The translations under genes and the position numbers were made by a program. The notes beneath the pieces are model-generated. The model saw nothing but the letters and a program-made list of their open reading frames with translations, had not been told where the DNA came from and did not search any database. A DNA stretch of 5,455 bases from Dehalococcoidia bacterium (GTDB lineage: Bacteria > Chloroflexota > Dehalococcoidia > Tepidiformales > Tepidiformaceae), in contig VXRS01000032.1 of assembly GCA_009838385.1 (NCBI GenBank), positions 1 through 5,455 on the forward strand, read 5' to 3'. The number at the start of each line of letters is the position of its first letter. Within the stretch, counting starts at the first letter, position 1. Positions 1 through 5,455 of the stretch are shown here, piece after piece.

Positions 1-751
1 GCTCCATCTGCGGGAGGTGTCCCGCCCCCGCGATCAGTTCGACGCGTGCGTCGGGAATGGCGTTCTCGAACTCGCTCGCATAGACCGGCGGGATAAGGCC
101 GTCCTGCTCGCCCCAGAGGATCAGGGTCGGCGCCGTGATGCGGTGGAGCCGCTTCTTCAGGCCCTTGTCGGGGATGGGCCACACGAACTTGCCCGTGCAC
201 GCCAGCGACCAGGTTGTTCGCAGCGCCATCTGGATGCCAGTCTCCGGGTCCGGCGGGGGCGTGGCCATCATCTGCGCCGCCGGCCCGGTGGGGTCGGCAA
301 ACAGCAACGGACCGAGCTTGTCCGGCGCCGTCGCCATCCAGTTTTTCACCGGGGCGTCGTCGCGCCAGAGCCCCACCGGATCGATAAGCGCCAGCCGGCT
401 TACGCGCGACGGGTTCGTCGCCGCGACCTCCGCCGCCACCATTCCCCCGAACGAGTGCCCCACGACCGCCGGACTCTCCAGTCCCAGCTCGTCGAACACC
501 TCGTAGTAGGAGAGGACGAGGTCCCAGAGGTTGTCGATGGGCTTTATCGCGTCCGGCTGGCCCGGGGTCGTCCCCGGATGCTCCGGTGCGTAGACGGTGA
601 ACGACTCCGCCAGCGCGTCCAGGAACGGGTCCCACGTCAGCCCCATGGCCCCGTGGAAGAAGACCAGCGGGGGGCCGTCGCCCGCGACGAGCGCGCGCGA
701 CTGTACCTTGCCCTGCCAGACCGTCGTCTCCCGCTCGCTGACGGCTGCCAT
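1..751 (-). CDS. alpha/beta fold hydrolase (C-terminus cut by window edge)
   Basis: Predicted cytoplasmic serine hydrolase of the alpha/beta fold, likely an esterase, lactonase or C-C hydrolase; the substrate is unknown. Translating from the ATG at 751 gives 250 uninterrupted residues and no stop before the edge, so perhaps 10-40 residues are missing. Visible parts in order: oxyanion-hole HGAMG at about residues 33-37; nucleophile elbow GHSFGG with Ser100; a cap region at about 130-200; WGEQDG with the acid Asp217; and GAGHLPQME with the catalytic His245. The triad is therefore complete. No signal peptide is seen. The start overlaps the stop of the upstream monooxygenase gene by one base (TGATG) and has no strong ribosome binding site of its own, so translation is probably coupled to that gene. 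The fold is certain; the exact reaction is not. Being co-made with an oxygenase suggests it acts on that enzyme's product (inference). Confidence 0.93.
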   Translation of the reverse strand, partial: MAAVSERETTVWQGKVQSRALVAGDGPPLVFFHGAMGLTWDPFLDALAESFTVYAPEHPGTTPGQPDAIKPIDNLWDLVLSYYEVFDELGLESPAVVGHSFGGMVAAEVAATNPSRVSRLALIDPVGLWRDDAPVKNWMATAPDKLGPLLFADPTGPAAQMMATPPPDPETGIQMALRTTWSLACTGKFVWPIPDKGLKKRLHRITAPTLILWGEQDGLIPPVYASEFENAIPDARVELIAGAGHLPQME

Positions 752-2016
752 CAGGAGCCGCCCGCCACGGCCGCGACGCCGGCTTCCGGGTTCATCTGCC
801 GCCTACCGCGCAGGCTCTCCGGCCACCAGTGGTTCTCCCACTCGTCCCTCCAGTGGTGGCGGATGTGGGGGATCACCTCGGTGGCCATCAGCTCGATGTT
901 CTTCATCGCCAGCTCGTGCGGCATCGAGCCGATTTGCAGGAGAAGCATCAGGTTCCCAACGCGCAGGCTCTTGATCAGCTCCTCGAGCTGGTCCCGCACC
1001 GATTCGGGGCCACCCGAGATGACGTATTGATTATCGACATAATCCTTGAACGACCAGTCACTCAGCCGCTGCTGCTCCGACATCTGCTGCGAGAGCATCC
1101 GCCGCAGATTGTTCTCAAGGCTGCGGTAGTCCTGGTGCCCCGGCGGCGTGAACTCGGGAGCGATGTGCAGGCACTTCTCGAAGAAGTACTTGATGTGCTT
1201 CTCGTAGTCCTTCTCCGCCTGCGCATCCGTCTCCGAAACGGCCACCAGCTGGAGGAAGCCCGCCCGGTACGGGTTCAGCTCCTTCTCCTTGCTGTCCATG
1301 AACTCCCAGAAGCTGTCCATCACCGCCTTGCCGCGGGCGTGCCCGAAGTAGCTCAGGAAGCAGTAGCAGTGGCCCTGATCCGCCGCGAACTCCCACGTGC
1401 TCAGGCTGCCCATGCCGGGAACCCAGACGGGCGGGTGCGGCTGCTGAACGGGCCGCGGCCACAGGTTCACCATCGGCAGCTGCGTGTACTTCCCGTTGAA
1501 GGGGAAGGGCTTGCGCGACTGCCACGCCTTCAGGATCAAGTCGTGCGCCTCGTAGTAGCGCTCGCGCTGCTCGATCGGCGTGATGCCGTAGCCCATGTTG
1601 GCGTCCATCGCCGTGCCCAGCGGCATACCCGCCACCAGCCGCCCGCCCGAGATGCAGTCCAGCATCGCGTACTCCTCCGCGATCCGGATCGGCGGGTTCG
1701 TCGTCGGGAGCGTCGCGCCCATCTGCACCAGCGCCACGTCCTGGCCGCGGGTCGCGCGCGCCAGCGCCCCGCCCATCACGTTCGGGCCGGGCATGAAGCC
1801 GTAGGCGTTCTGGTGGTGCTCGTTCACGCAGATGCCGTCGAAGCCAAGGTCGGCCGCGTGCATCAGCTCGTCGAGCGTCCAGTTGTAGTAGTCGCCGACG
1901 CGCTCCGGGGTTGCCAGCTCATGGAACGGCGGGTCGACCCAGACCGAGTGGTAGCGCTCCTCGAAGTCGTCCGGCAGCTCCCGGTGGGGCATCAGGTGGA
2001 ACATCGAGATCTTCAT
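751..2016 (-). CDS. LLM class flavin-dependent oxidoreductase (luciferase-like monooxygenase), 421 aa
   Basis: Predicted (beta/alpha)8-barrel oxidoreductase of the bacterial-luciferase superfamily, which uses reduced FMN or F420. Many members are two-component monooxygenases, including type II Baeyer-Villiger enzymes. Visible landmarks: N-terminal strand MKISMFHLMP; EHHQNAYG at about residues 66-73, typical of the active-site strand; EEYAMLDCISGGRLVAG at about 114-130, the family signature; RYYEAHDLILKAW at about 153-165; RPVQQPHPPVWVPG at about 188-201; and a C-terminal ISGGPESVRDQL segment at about 333-344. The length fits the longer branch of the family. The chosen ATG at 2016 follows GGGAGG by a short spacer and begins the conserved first strand; an ATG 13 codons upstream lacks a comparable site. 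It is the first gene of a two-gene operon with the hydrolase, which it overlaps by one base. FMN versus F420 and the substrate cannot be decided from sequence. The family is secure. Confidence 0.95.
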   Translation of the reverse strand: MKISMFHLMPHRELPDDFEERYHSVWVDPPFHELATPERVGDYYNWTLDELMHAADLGFDGICVNEHHQNAYGFMPGPNVMGGALARATRGQDVALVQMGATLPTTNPPIRIAEEYAMLDCISGGRLVAGMPLGTAMDANMGYGITPIEQRERYYEAHDLILKAWQSRKPFPFNGKYTQLPMVNLWPRPVQQPHPPVWVPGMGSLSTWEFAADQGHCYCFLSYFGHARGKAVMDSFWEFMDSKEKELNPYRAGFLQLVAVSETDAQAEKDYEKHIKYFFEKCLHIAPEFTPPGHQDYRSLENNLRRMLSQQMSEQQRLSDWSFKDYVDNQYVISGGPESVRDQLEELIKSLRVGNLMLLLQIGSMPHELAMKNIELMATEVIPHIRHHWRDEWENHWWPESLRGRRQMNPEAGVAAVAGGS

Positions 2017-2021
2017 CGGGT

Positions 2022-2028
2022 ACCTCCC
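2022..2028 (-). promoter_or_regulatory. Shine-Dalgarno site of the monooxygenase gene
   Basis: On the minus strand GGGAGGT lies 5 bases before the ATG at 2016. It decides the start in favour of this ATG over the in-frame ATG at 2055, which has only weak upstream purines. Confidence 0.85.
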
Positions 2029-2050
2029 GGACGCCGCCCTGCAGGCGTCC
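2029..2050 (-). repeat. Inverted repeat (hairpin) abutting the monooxygenase ribosome binding site
   Basis: GGACGCC and GGCGTCC form a perfect 7-bp stem around an 8-base loop in the 5' untranslated leader of the monooxygenase operon. The stem ends at the base next to the GGGAGG site, so folding could influence ribosome access. The structure is plain in the sequence; a regulatory role is inference, and GC-rich leaders often contain such stems by chance. Confidence 0.5.
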
Positions 2051-2100
2051 CCCATGGGTCCGGGCGGGGGCGTGGCAGGGGCGCTCGGAACTTGCGGCCC

Positions 2101-2129
2101 ACGCTAGCGATCGGCCAGAGGCGGGTCAA
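2101..2129 (-). promoter_or_regulatory. Sigma70-type promoter for the monooxygenase-hydrolase operon
   Basis: Read on the minus strand, TTGACC (2129-2124) is followed after exactly 17 bases by TAGCGT (2106-2101). These match the housekeeping -35 and TANNNT -10 elements at ideal spacing. Transcription would start near 2094, giving a leader of about 78 bases that contains the hairpin and the Shine-Dalgarno site. This promoter is back to back with the start of nhaA. Prediction from motif match only. Confidence 0.65.
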
Positions 2130-2180
2130 TACGCCCGAGAACAATGCGCGGGACATCGCACGCTTCGGCCCGACGCCATC

Positions 2181-2186
2181 TACCCT
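2181..2186 (+). promoter_or_regulatory. Candidate -10 element (TACCCT) of nhaA, placed for a leaderless transcript
   Basis: TACCCT fits TANNNT and ends 7 bases before the A of the nhaA ATG, so a transcript started at normal distance would begin at the start codon. No Shine-Dalgarno sequence precedes the ATG, which fits leaderless translation. No convincing -35 box is seen 16-18 bases upstream, so the call is tentative. Confidence 0.4.
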
Positions 2187-2192
2187 AGATGC

Positions 2193-3608
2193 ATGCTCGG
2201 AGGCGTCATCCGCAGGTTCGATCCGCGCGAGCGCCTCCCCCGGCGGCCGCTCACGAACTTCGTTCGCCCCGTGCAGGAGTTCGTCCAGACGGAGAGCGCG
2301 GGAGCCGTCCTCCTCATGGTCGCTGCCATTGTTGCGCTGGTCTGGGCGAACTCGCCCTGGCGTGAGTCGTACGAGGAGCTGCTGGCGGTCCAACTCGGGG
2401 TCGACCTTGCCTTCTGGGCTGTCGAAGGGAGCCTCCACTTCTGGGTGAACGAAGTGGGGATGGTCCTCTTCTTTTTCCTGATCGGCCTCGAGGTCAAGCG
2501 CGAGATTACGATCGGCGAGCTGTCCGACCCGCGGGTGATGGCGGCCCCCGTTATCGGGGCCATCGGCGGGATGCTGCTGCCGCTCGGCATCTTCCTGCTT
2601 GTCACCCAAGGCGCCTCAGCTGACGCCCGTGAAGGCTGGGCCATCCCCATGGCCACCGACGTGGCCTTCGCTCTCGGCATCGCCACCCTCTTCGCCAGAC
2701 GCGTCCCGATAGGCCTTCGCGCGATGCTCCTCACCTTCGTCATCGTCGATGACATCGGGACTGTCGTGGTCGTCGCCTTCTTCTATTCCGGTGATGTCCA
2801 GGTCGACCAGCTCCTGCTTACGGCCGGGCTGGTCGCGCTCATGCTCCTCGTGTACCGCCTCGGCCTCCGCCAGATGTTCATCTTCGCCGGCATGGGGGTC
2901 GTCGCATGGGCGGCCATCCACGACTCCGGCGTGCATCCCACGACCCTGGGCGCTGTGCTCGGCTTCCTCACGCCCTGGCGGCCGCCCATGCCCCTCGATG
3001 GCTTCGTGCGCACCGCCCGACAGCTCCTCGAACGCTTCCGTGCCGGGGACGAGGACCCGGAGACGCCCCTTGGTCACGACCAGGTAGTCGACTCCCTCCT
3101 CAGCCTCAGCGACCTGAGCAGCAACGCCGTGCCCCACGTCGACCGCCTTGAGCACCACCTGCATCCGTGGGTCGCTTACCTGGTCGTGCCCGCCTTCGCG
3201 CTCGCCAATGCCGGTGTCCACCTGGACCCGTCCGGTCTCGCCGATGCCTTCGCGAGCACTGTCACCTGGGGCGTCATCGTCGGCCTCGTGGTGGGGAAGC
3301 CCGTGGGCCTCGTGGCGGCCACCTGGATTGCGGTCGTCCTGGGCGCCCAGCGTCCCGCGGGGGTGACGTGGCGGGGAGTGTGGGCGATCGGCCTCGTCGC
3401 CGGCATCGGCTTCACTGTTGCGCTCTTCGTGGGCGACCTGGCCTACGCCGACCCCGACCTCCTCCGCTTCAGCAAGATTGGCATCATTGCCGCCTTCGCC
3501 ATCGCCGGCCCCCTCGCGTTCCTCGGGTTCCGCCTCCTCCCGAAGGTCGAGCAGGCCCGAGCTCCCGCTGCCACGGCCGATGCTCCGGATACCGTTGCCG
3601 CACCCTAG
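2193..3608 (+). CDS. nhaA: Na+/H+ antiporter NhaA, 471 aa
   Basis: Inner-membrane antiporter that expels Na+ (or Li+) in exchange for protons, serving pH and sodium homeostasis. Landmarks: TESAGAVLL before TM1 (about 33-41); FFFLIGLEVKRE at 93-104, with Glu100 and Glu104 matching E. coli Glu78 and Glu82; MATDVAFALG at 153-162, with Asp156 matching Asp133; VDDIGT with Asp186-Asp187, the ion-binding pair matching Asp163-Asp164; RLEHHLHPW at 318-326, with Glu320 matching pH-sensor Glu252; GKPVGL with Lys369 matching Lys300; and AGIGFTVALF at 403-412. All key transport residues are present. The protein is longer than E. coli NhaA (388 aa) because of a charged segment of about 50 residues before the RLEH motif and an Ala/Pro-rich tail. 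The position of E. coli Lys249 is Asp317 here. The ATG at 2193 is the only reasonable start; the frame stays open upstream only because of GC content. It is divergent from the monooxygenase operon and 109 bases ahead of the GNAT gene. Confidence 0.97.
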   Translation: MLGGVIRRFDPRERLPRRPLTNFVRPVQEFVQTESAGAVLLMVAAIVALVWANSPWRESYEELLAVQLGVDLAFWAVEGSLHFWVNEVGMVLFFFLIGLEVKREITIGELSDPRVMAAPVIGAIGGMLLPLGIFLLVTQGASADAREGWAIPMATDVAFALGIATLFARRVPIGLRAMLLTFVIVDDIGTVVVVAFFYSGDVQVDQLLLTAGLVALMLLVYRLGLRQMFIFAGMGVVAWAAIHDSGVHPTTLGAVLGFLTPWRPPMPLDGFVRTARQLLERFRAGDEDPETPLGHDQVVDSLLSLSDLSSNAVPHVDRLEHHLHPWVAYLVVPAFALANAGVHLDPSGLADAFASTVTWGVIVGLVVGKPVGLVAATWIAVVLGAQRPAGVTWRGVWAIGLVAGIGFTVALFVGDLAYADPDLLRFSKIGIIAAFAIAGPLAFLGFRLLPKVEQARAPAATADAPDTVAAP

Positions 3609-3717
3609 GCGCATCTCGTGCTGAAGCGAGCGCGCATACGAAAGCCCGTCCCGGGGCTGCTTGCCCCTCTCGAAAAGGAGTAGGCTGGTCGCGTATTCGA
3701 AAATCTGGAGGGTGGAC
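3609..3717 (+). other. nhaA-GNAT intergenic spacer with weak hairpins
   Basis: This 109-bp spacer has an imperfect stem right after the nhaA stop (GCGC-AT-CTCG, loop, CGAG-C-GCGC, 3609-3635) and a GGGGC/GCCCC stem with a 5-base loop at 3653-3667. Neither is followed by a T run, so they are weak terminator candidates. TAGGCT at 3681 resembles a -10 box, but the TTGCCC at 3661 is only 14 bases ahead, which is too close for a good promoter. Whether the GNAT gene is read through from nhaA or has its own promoter is undecided. Confidence 0.35.
3707..3711 (+). promoter_or_regulatory. Shine-Dalgarno site of the GNAT gene
   Basis: GGAGG lies 6 bases before the ATG at 3718. It fixes that start rather than the in-frame TTG 19 codons upstream, which would add residues unlike the rest of the protein. 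Confidence 0.85.
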
Positions 3718-4506
3718 ATGCGGTTCCTTCGACGTGGAGAGAGTGAGTCGAGCAGCGCCCAGGTAGCTGAGGATGCTTCCGAGACCTGTGAATGCGTCCT
3801 CCTGGTCCCGCACTGGGACTCGCCCGAGAACATGGGCATCGAGGACAAAGCGAGCAGCTATCGCTGCAACACCTGCGGTGAGAGCTTTACCCGGGAGGAG
3901 GAGGAGATCCTGCGCGGCACCGAGGCGGACCGTATCCGTCGCGGCCTCCAGGAGCGCCCCAACATCCACGCACGCTACCCCGTCACCTGGAACCTTGCCG
4001 ACGGGCGCGAGGTGCAGCTCCACCGGCTGACCCGCTCGAACCGAGGCGCGTTCCTCCAGTTCGCCCGTGCGCTTCCTCATGACGACCTGCTCTTCCTGCG
4101 CGAGGACATCTCCAGCAGCGCAGTCGTTGACGGGCTCGTCCGGAATGTGGAGGAAGGCGTCGACTTCGCCCTGGTGGCCGAGTCCGGCGGCCGAGTCGTC
4201 GGGTACGGTTCCCTGCACGGCGAGCCCATGCGCTGGACTCGCAATGTGGGCGAAGTACGCGTGATCGTGGACAGCGACTTCCGCGGCAGCGGCCTTGGTG
4301 GGCGCCTCGTCCGCGATGTCATCGATGCCGCTCCGAACTTCGGCTCGCGCAAGATCACGGCCCAGATGACGGTCGATCAGGGCGGCGCCCGCGCGGCCTT
4401 CGAGCGCCTCGGGTTCAAGGAGGAGGCCACCTTGCACGGCTGGGTCACGGACCGCCGCGGCCTCCCGCGTGACCTCCTCATCATGGCTCTCGATCTGTCC
4501 GGCTAG
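3718..4506 (+). CDS. GNAT family N-acetyltransferase with N-terminal zinc-ribbon-like segment, 262 aa
   Basis: Predicted acetyl-CoA-dependent acyltransferase; the acceptor is unknown. Residues 1-23 are charged and polar. Residues 24-57 hold Cys24, Cys26, His32 and CNTCGESF with Cys50 and Cys53, which looks like a small zinc ribbon or a remnant of one. A charged linker with EEEEILRG at about 60-67 follows. The GNAT domain covers about residues 88-260: a first strand VTWNLADGREVQLHRL; the central strand GEVRVIVDSDFRGSGLGGRL with the acetyl-CoA pyrophosphate loop Arg189-Gly190-Ser191-Gly192-Leu193-Gly194; and a C-terminal part with ARAAFERLGFKEEATL at about 224-239, the usual end of the fold. 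There is no signal peptide or membrane segment. It sits downstream of nhaA on the same strand and ends before a strong palindrome. The GNAT call is firm; zinc binding is inferred from cysteine spacing, and only one clean CxxC pair is present. Confidence 0.9.
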   Translation: MRFLRRGESESSSAQVAEDASETCECVLLVPHWDSPENMGIEDKASSYRCNTCGESFTREEEEILRGTEADRIRRGLQERPNIHARYPVTWNLADGREVQLHRLTRSNRGAFLQFARALPHDDLLFLREDISSSAVVDGLVRNVEEGVDFALVAESGGRVVGYGSLHGEPMRWTRNVGEVRVIVDSDFRGSGLGGRLVRDVIDAAPNFGSRKITAQMTVDQGGARAAFERLGFKEEATLHGWVTDRRGLPRDLLIMALDLSG

Positions 4507-4512
4507 AGGCGG

Positions 4513-4530
4513 GAACGGCTTCGTCCGTTC
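4513..4530 (+). terminator. Hairpin just after the GNAT gene
   Basis: GAACGG and CCGTTC form a 6-bp stem around CTTCGT, 6 bases after the GNAT stop codon. No T run follows, so it may be a 3'-end stabiliser or a weak terminator rather than a classical intrinsic terminator. Confidence 0.4.
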
Positions 4531-4561
4531 TGCCAACGGCTTCACCTTGCGAACCAACGGC
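4514..4561. repeat. Three AACGGC units at 21-base period
   Basis: AACGGC begins at 4514, 4535 and 4556, exactly 21 bases apart. The first two units share nine leading bases (AACGGCTTC) and then diverge; the third opens the large palindrome. Two CCGTTC segments (4525 and 4577) can pair with any of the three, giving alternative folds. This may be a decayed tandem duplication or chance. Confidence 0.45.
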
Positions 4562-4581
4562 CCGCCGATCGGCGGGCCGTT
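4556..4581. terminator. Perfect 26-nt palindrome, probable bidirectional terminator
   Basis: AACGGCCCGCC, GATC, GGCGGGCCGTT form a perfect 11-bp GC-rich stem with a 4-base loop; as DNA the whole 26 bases are self-complementary. It lies between the convergent GNAT gene (ends 4506) and oxidoreductase gene (ends 4622). Each strand ends the stem with TT, followed by CCTGT on the plus strand and GGTTCG on the minus strand, so the T tract is poor. Position and stem strength argue for a shared terminator, as often seen in high-GC genomes that lack long T runs. Confidence 0.75.
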
Positions 4582-4590
4582 CCTGTGGCG

Positions 4591-4605
4591 CAACTCTGAG
4601 AGTTG
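4591..4605 (-). terminator. Hairpin just after the right-hand oxidoreductase gene
   Basis: CAACTC and GAGTTG form a 6-bp stem with a 3-base loop, 16 bases past the stop codon of the minus-strand oxidoreductase gene. It has no T run and lies ahead of the large palindrome in that reading direction, so it may help end or protect that transcript. Confidence 0.4.
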
Positions 4606-4621
4606 AGCTGTCGGCCCTCGC

Positions 4622-5455
4622 TCAGCGCAGCGCGGGCATGACCTCTTCTTCGAACAAGCGCACTGCCCGCTCCGAGAGCTCCGGCGCGGACGAGGCGAGC
4701 GCCCCCTGCGCGGGCCCCGCGATGACAAAGCGCTCGATGCCCAGATCGATCAACGCTCGCAGTCGCTCGATGCAGTCTTTCGGTGGTCCGATGATCGTGA
4801 ACCGGTCGATGAACTCGCCCGGCACGACCTTCGACTGCGGTGATCCCTCACGGAAGTGCCCGTGCAACTCGTAGGCGTCGTGGATGCGTTCGTACACCTC
4901 GCGGTCATCGTCCGAGACTGGCGCCACAACCTTCCCGTACATCGCCGTGAAGCGGGCCATTGAGGTGGCCACGCCGCTCAGCATGCGGCGTCCCGCCTCC
5001 CGATCGTCCGTCACCGCCACAGGCACCCACGCCCCCAGGCTAAGCGGACGCGTCACGCCCGCAGCCTCCCGCGCTGCCCGCACCACACCCAGCGCCCAGG
5101 CGACGCGCTCCGGATTCGCGCCGACGGCTGTTGTCACGCGGTCCGCGTGGCGTGCGGCGATACCGAGCACCCTCGGCCCGGTGCCTACCAGGTCGAGCGG
5201 CACGGAGGGGGTGCCCTGCATGAACAACCCGAATTTCGCCTCCGTCGCCGTCTGCGCGAGCCCCAGGCGATCGACCGGAGGGAAGTGGCCGCCGCCGTCG
5301 AGATCGAGATCGAACGGTTGGGGCTCGTCCTGCAGGTAGTTGCGCAGCCGGCTCACGTAGGCCTCGAAGAACTTGACCGGCGCCGGCGCCATCCCCAGGT
5401 AGGCCATCGCCGAGTCGCCCCGTCCCAGCCCGAGCACCGCGCGACCGCCGGACAC
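4622..5455 (-). CDS. LLM class oxidoreductase, probably F420- or flavin-dependent (N-terminus outside window)
   Basis: C-terminal 277 residues or so of a luciferase-like (beta/alpha)8 oxidoreductase. The reading frame opens at the window edge with the family signature SGGRAVLGLGRGDSA, which normally lies about 90-110 residues into such proteins, so roughly 90-100 N-terminal residues are missing and the GTG at the edge is not the true start. Further landmarks, numbered from the edge: PVKFFEAYVSRLRNYL at 26-41; the VPLDLVGTGPRVLGIAARHADRV strand-turn region at about 85-107, expected to contact the cofactor; NPERVAWALGVVRAA at 114-128; FTIIGPPKDCIERLRALIDLGIERFV near 219-244; and a terminal EEVMPALR. 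It resembles F420-dependent members (GRGDSA and the VGTGPRVLGIAARHAD style) more than the left-hand monooxygenase, so the two are distant paralogues, not a recent duplication. It is convergent with the GNAT gene. Substrate and cofactor are not proven. Confidence 0.92.
   Translation of the reverse strand: MSGGRAVLGLGRGDSAMAYLGMAPAPVKFFEAYVSRLRNYLQDEPQPFDLDLDGGGHFPPVDRLGLAQTATEAKFGLFMQGTPSVPLDLVGTGPRVLGIAARHADRVTTAVGANPERVAWALGVVRAAREAAGVTRPLSLGAWVPVAVTDDREAGRRMLSGVATSMARFTAMYGKVVAPVSDDDREVYERIHDAYELHGHFREGSPQSKVVPGEFIDRFTIIGPPKDCIERLRALIDLGIERFVIAGPAQGALASSAPELSERAVRLFEEEVMPALR

Noticed and set aside
17..1030. 337-codon open frame on the plus strand across the hydrolase and the end of the monooxygenase gene
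   Set aside because: Arg-rich low-complexity translation without motifs, while the opposite strand encodes an intact hydrolase triad.
2017..2055. Upstream ATG at 2055 as start of the monooxygenase
   Set aside because: Would add 13 residues (MGDACRAASGRYP) ahead of the conserved first strand and would place the strong GGGAGG site inside the gene.
829..2448. 539-codon open frame on the plus strand opposite the monooxygenase gene
   Set aside because: Composition is Arg/His/Val/Leu-rich with no domain motifs. It lies antisense to a clearly recognisable gene and runs into nhaA in another frame; such frames stay open because of high GC.
3670..3703. Direct repeat TCGAAAA at 3670 and 3697 before the GNAT gene
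   Set aside because: Only 7 bases, 27 bases apart, and not symmetrical; too short to call an operator without comparison to relatives.
3661..3717. TTG at 3661 as start of the GNAT gene
   Set aside because: No Shine-Dalgarno at suitable distance; the ATG at 3718 has GGAGG 6 bases upstream.
2616..3848. 410-codon open frame on the minus strand opposite nhaA
   Set aside because: Glu/Gly/His/Asp-rich translation mirroring hydrophobic codons of nhaA on the other strand; no motif or ribosome binding site.
3484..4728. 414-codon open frame on the minus strand opposite the GNAT gene
   Set aside because: Crosses the palindromic convergent spacer and overlaps the end of the right-hand oxidoreductase gene; Ala/Arg-rich with no family signature.
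5453..5455. GTG at the window edge as the start of the right-hand oxidoreductase
   Set aside because: It falls within the SGGR signature, which lies about 100 residues into proteins of this family, so the gene is cut by the edge.

Overview
The window is GC-rich (about two thirds G+C by eye), gene-dense chromosomal DNA from a bacterium. No mobile element, CRISPR array or RNA gene was seen. The gene set is two luciferase-like flavin/F420 oxidoreductases of different subfamilies, an alpha/beta hydrolase, an NhaA antiporter and a zinc-ribbon/GNAT protein. Together with GGAGG-type ribosome binding sites, this fits a high-GC environmental lineage such as Chloroflexota (Dehalococcoidia/SAR202-like, known for large families of flavin monooxygenases) or Actinomycetota. 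That placement is inference from gene content; no marker gene is present.

Layout. Positions 1-2016 hold a minus-strand operon. Its first gene is a luciferase-like monooxygenase (2016 to 751), with a well-formed -35/-10 promoter and a strong Shine-Dalgarno site. Its second is an alpha/beta hydrolase (751 to the window edge, C-terminus cut off) whose start codon overlaps the preceding stop (TGATG). Positions 2017-2192 are a 176-bp divergent promoter region. The plus strand then carries nhaA (2193-3608), which may be leaderless, and a GNAT acetyltransferase with an N-terminal cysteine-rich zinc-ribbon-like segment (3718-4506). Positions 4507-4621 form a convergent intergenic region packed with inverted repeats, including a perfect 26-nt palindrome that probably ends transcription from both sides. 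From 4622 to the right edge a second luciferase-like oxidoreductase runs on the minus strand, with its N-terminus outside the window.

How the genes may work together. The monooxygenase-hydrolase pair is tightly coupled and could be a two-step catabolic module: flavin-dependent oxygenation, possibly Baeyer-Villiger-like to an ester or lactone, followed by hydrolysis. The substrate cannot be read from sequence. nhaA and the GNAT gene look like housekeeping or accessory genes that share only orientation. Nothing here proves a new system. The points most worth checking are the coupled oxygenase-hydrolase pair, the zinc-ribbon/GNAT fusion, the leaderless nhaA start and the structured 21-nt-periodic convergent spacer.
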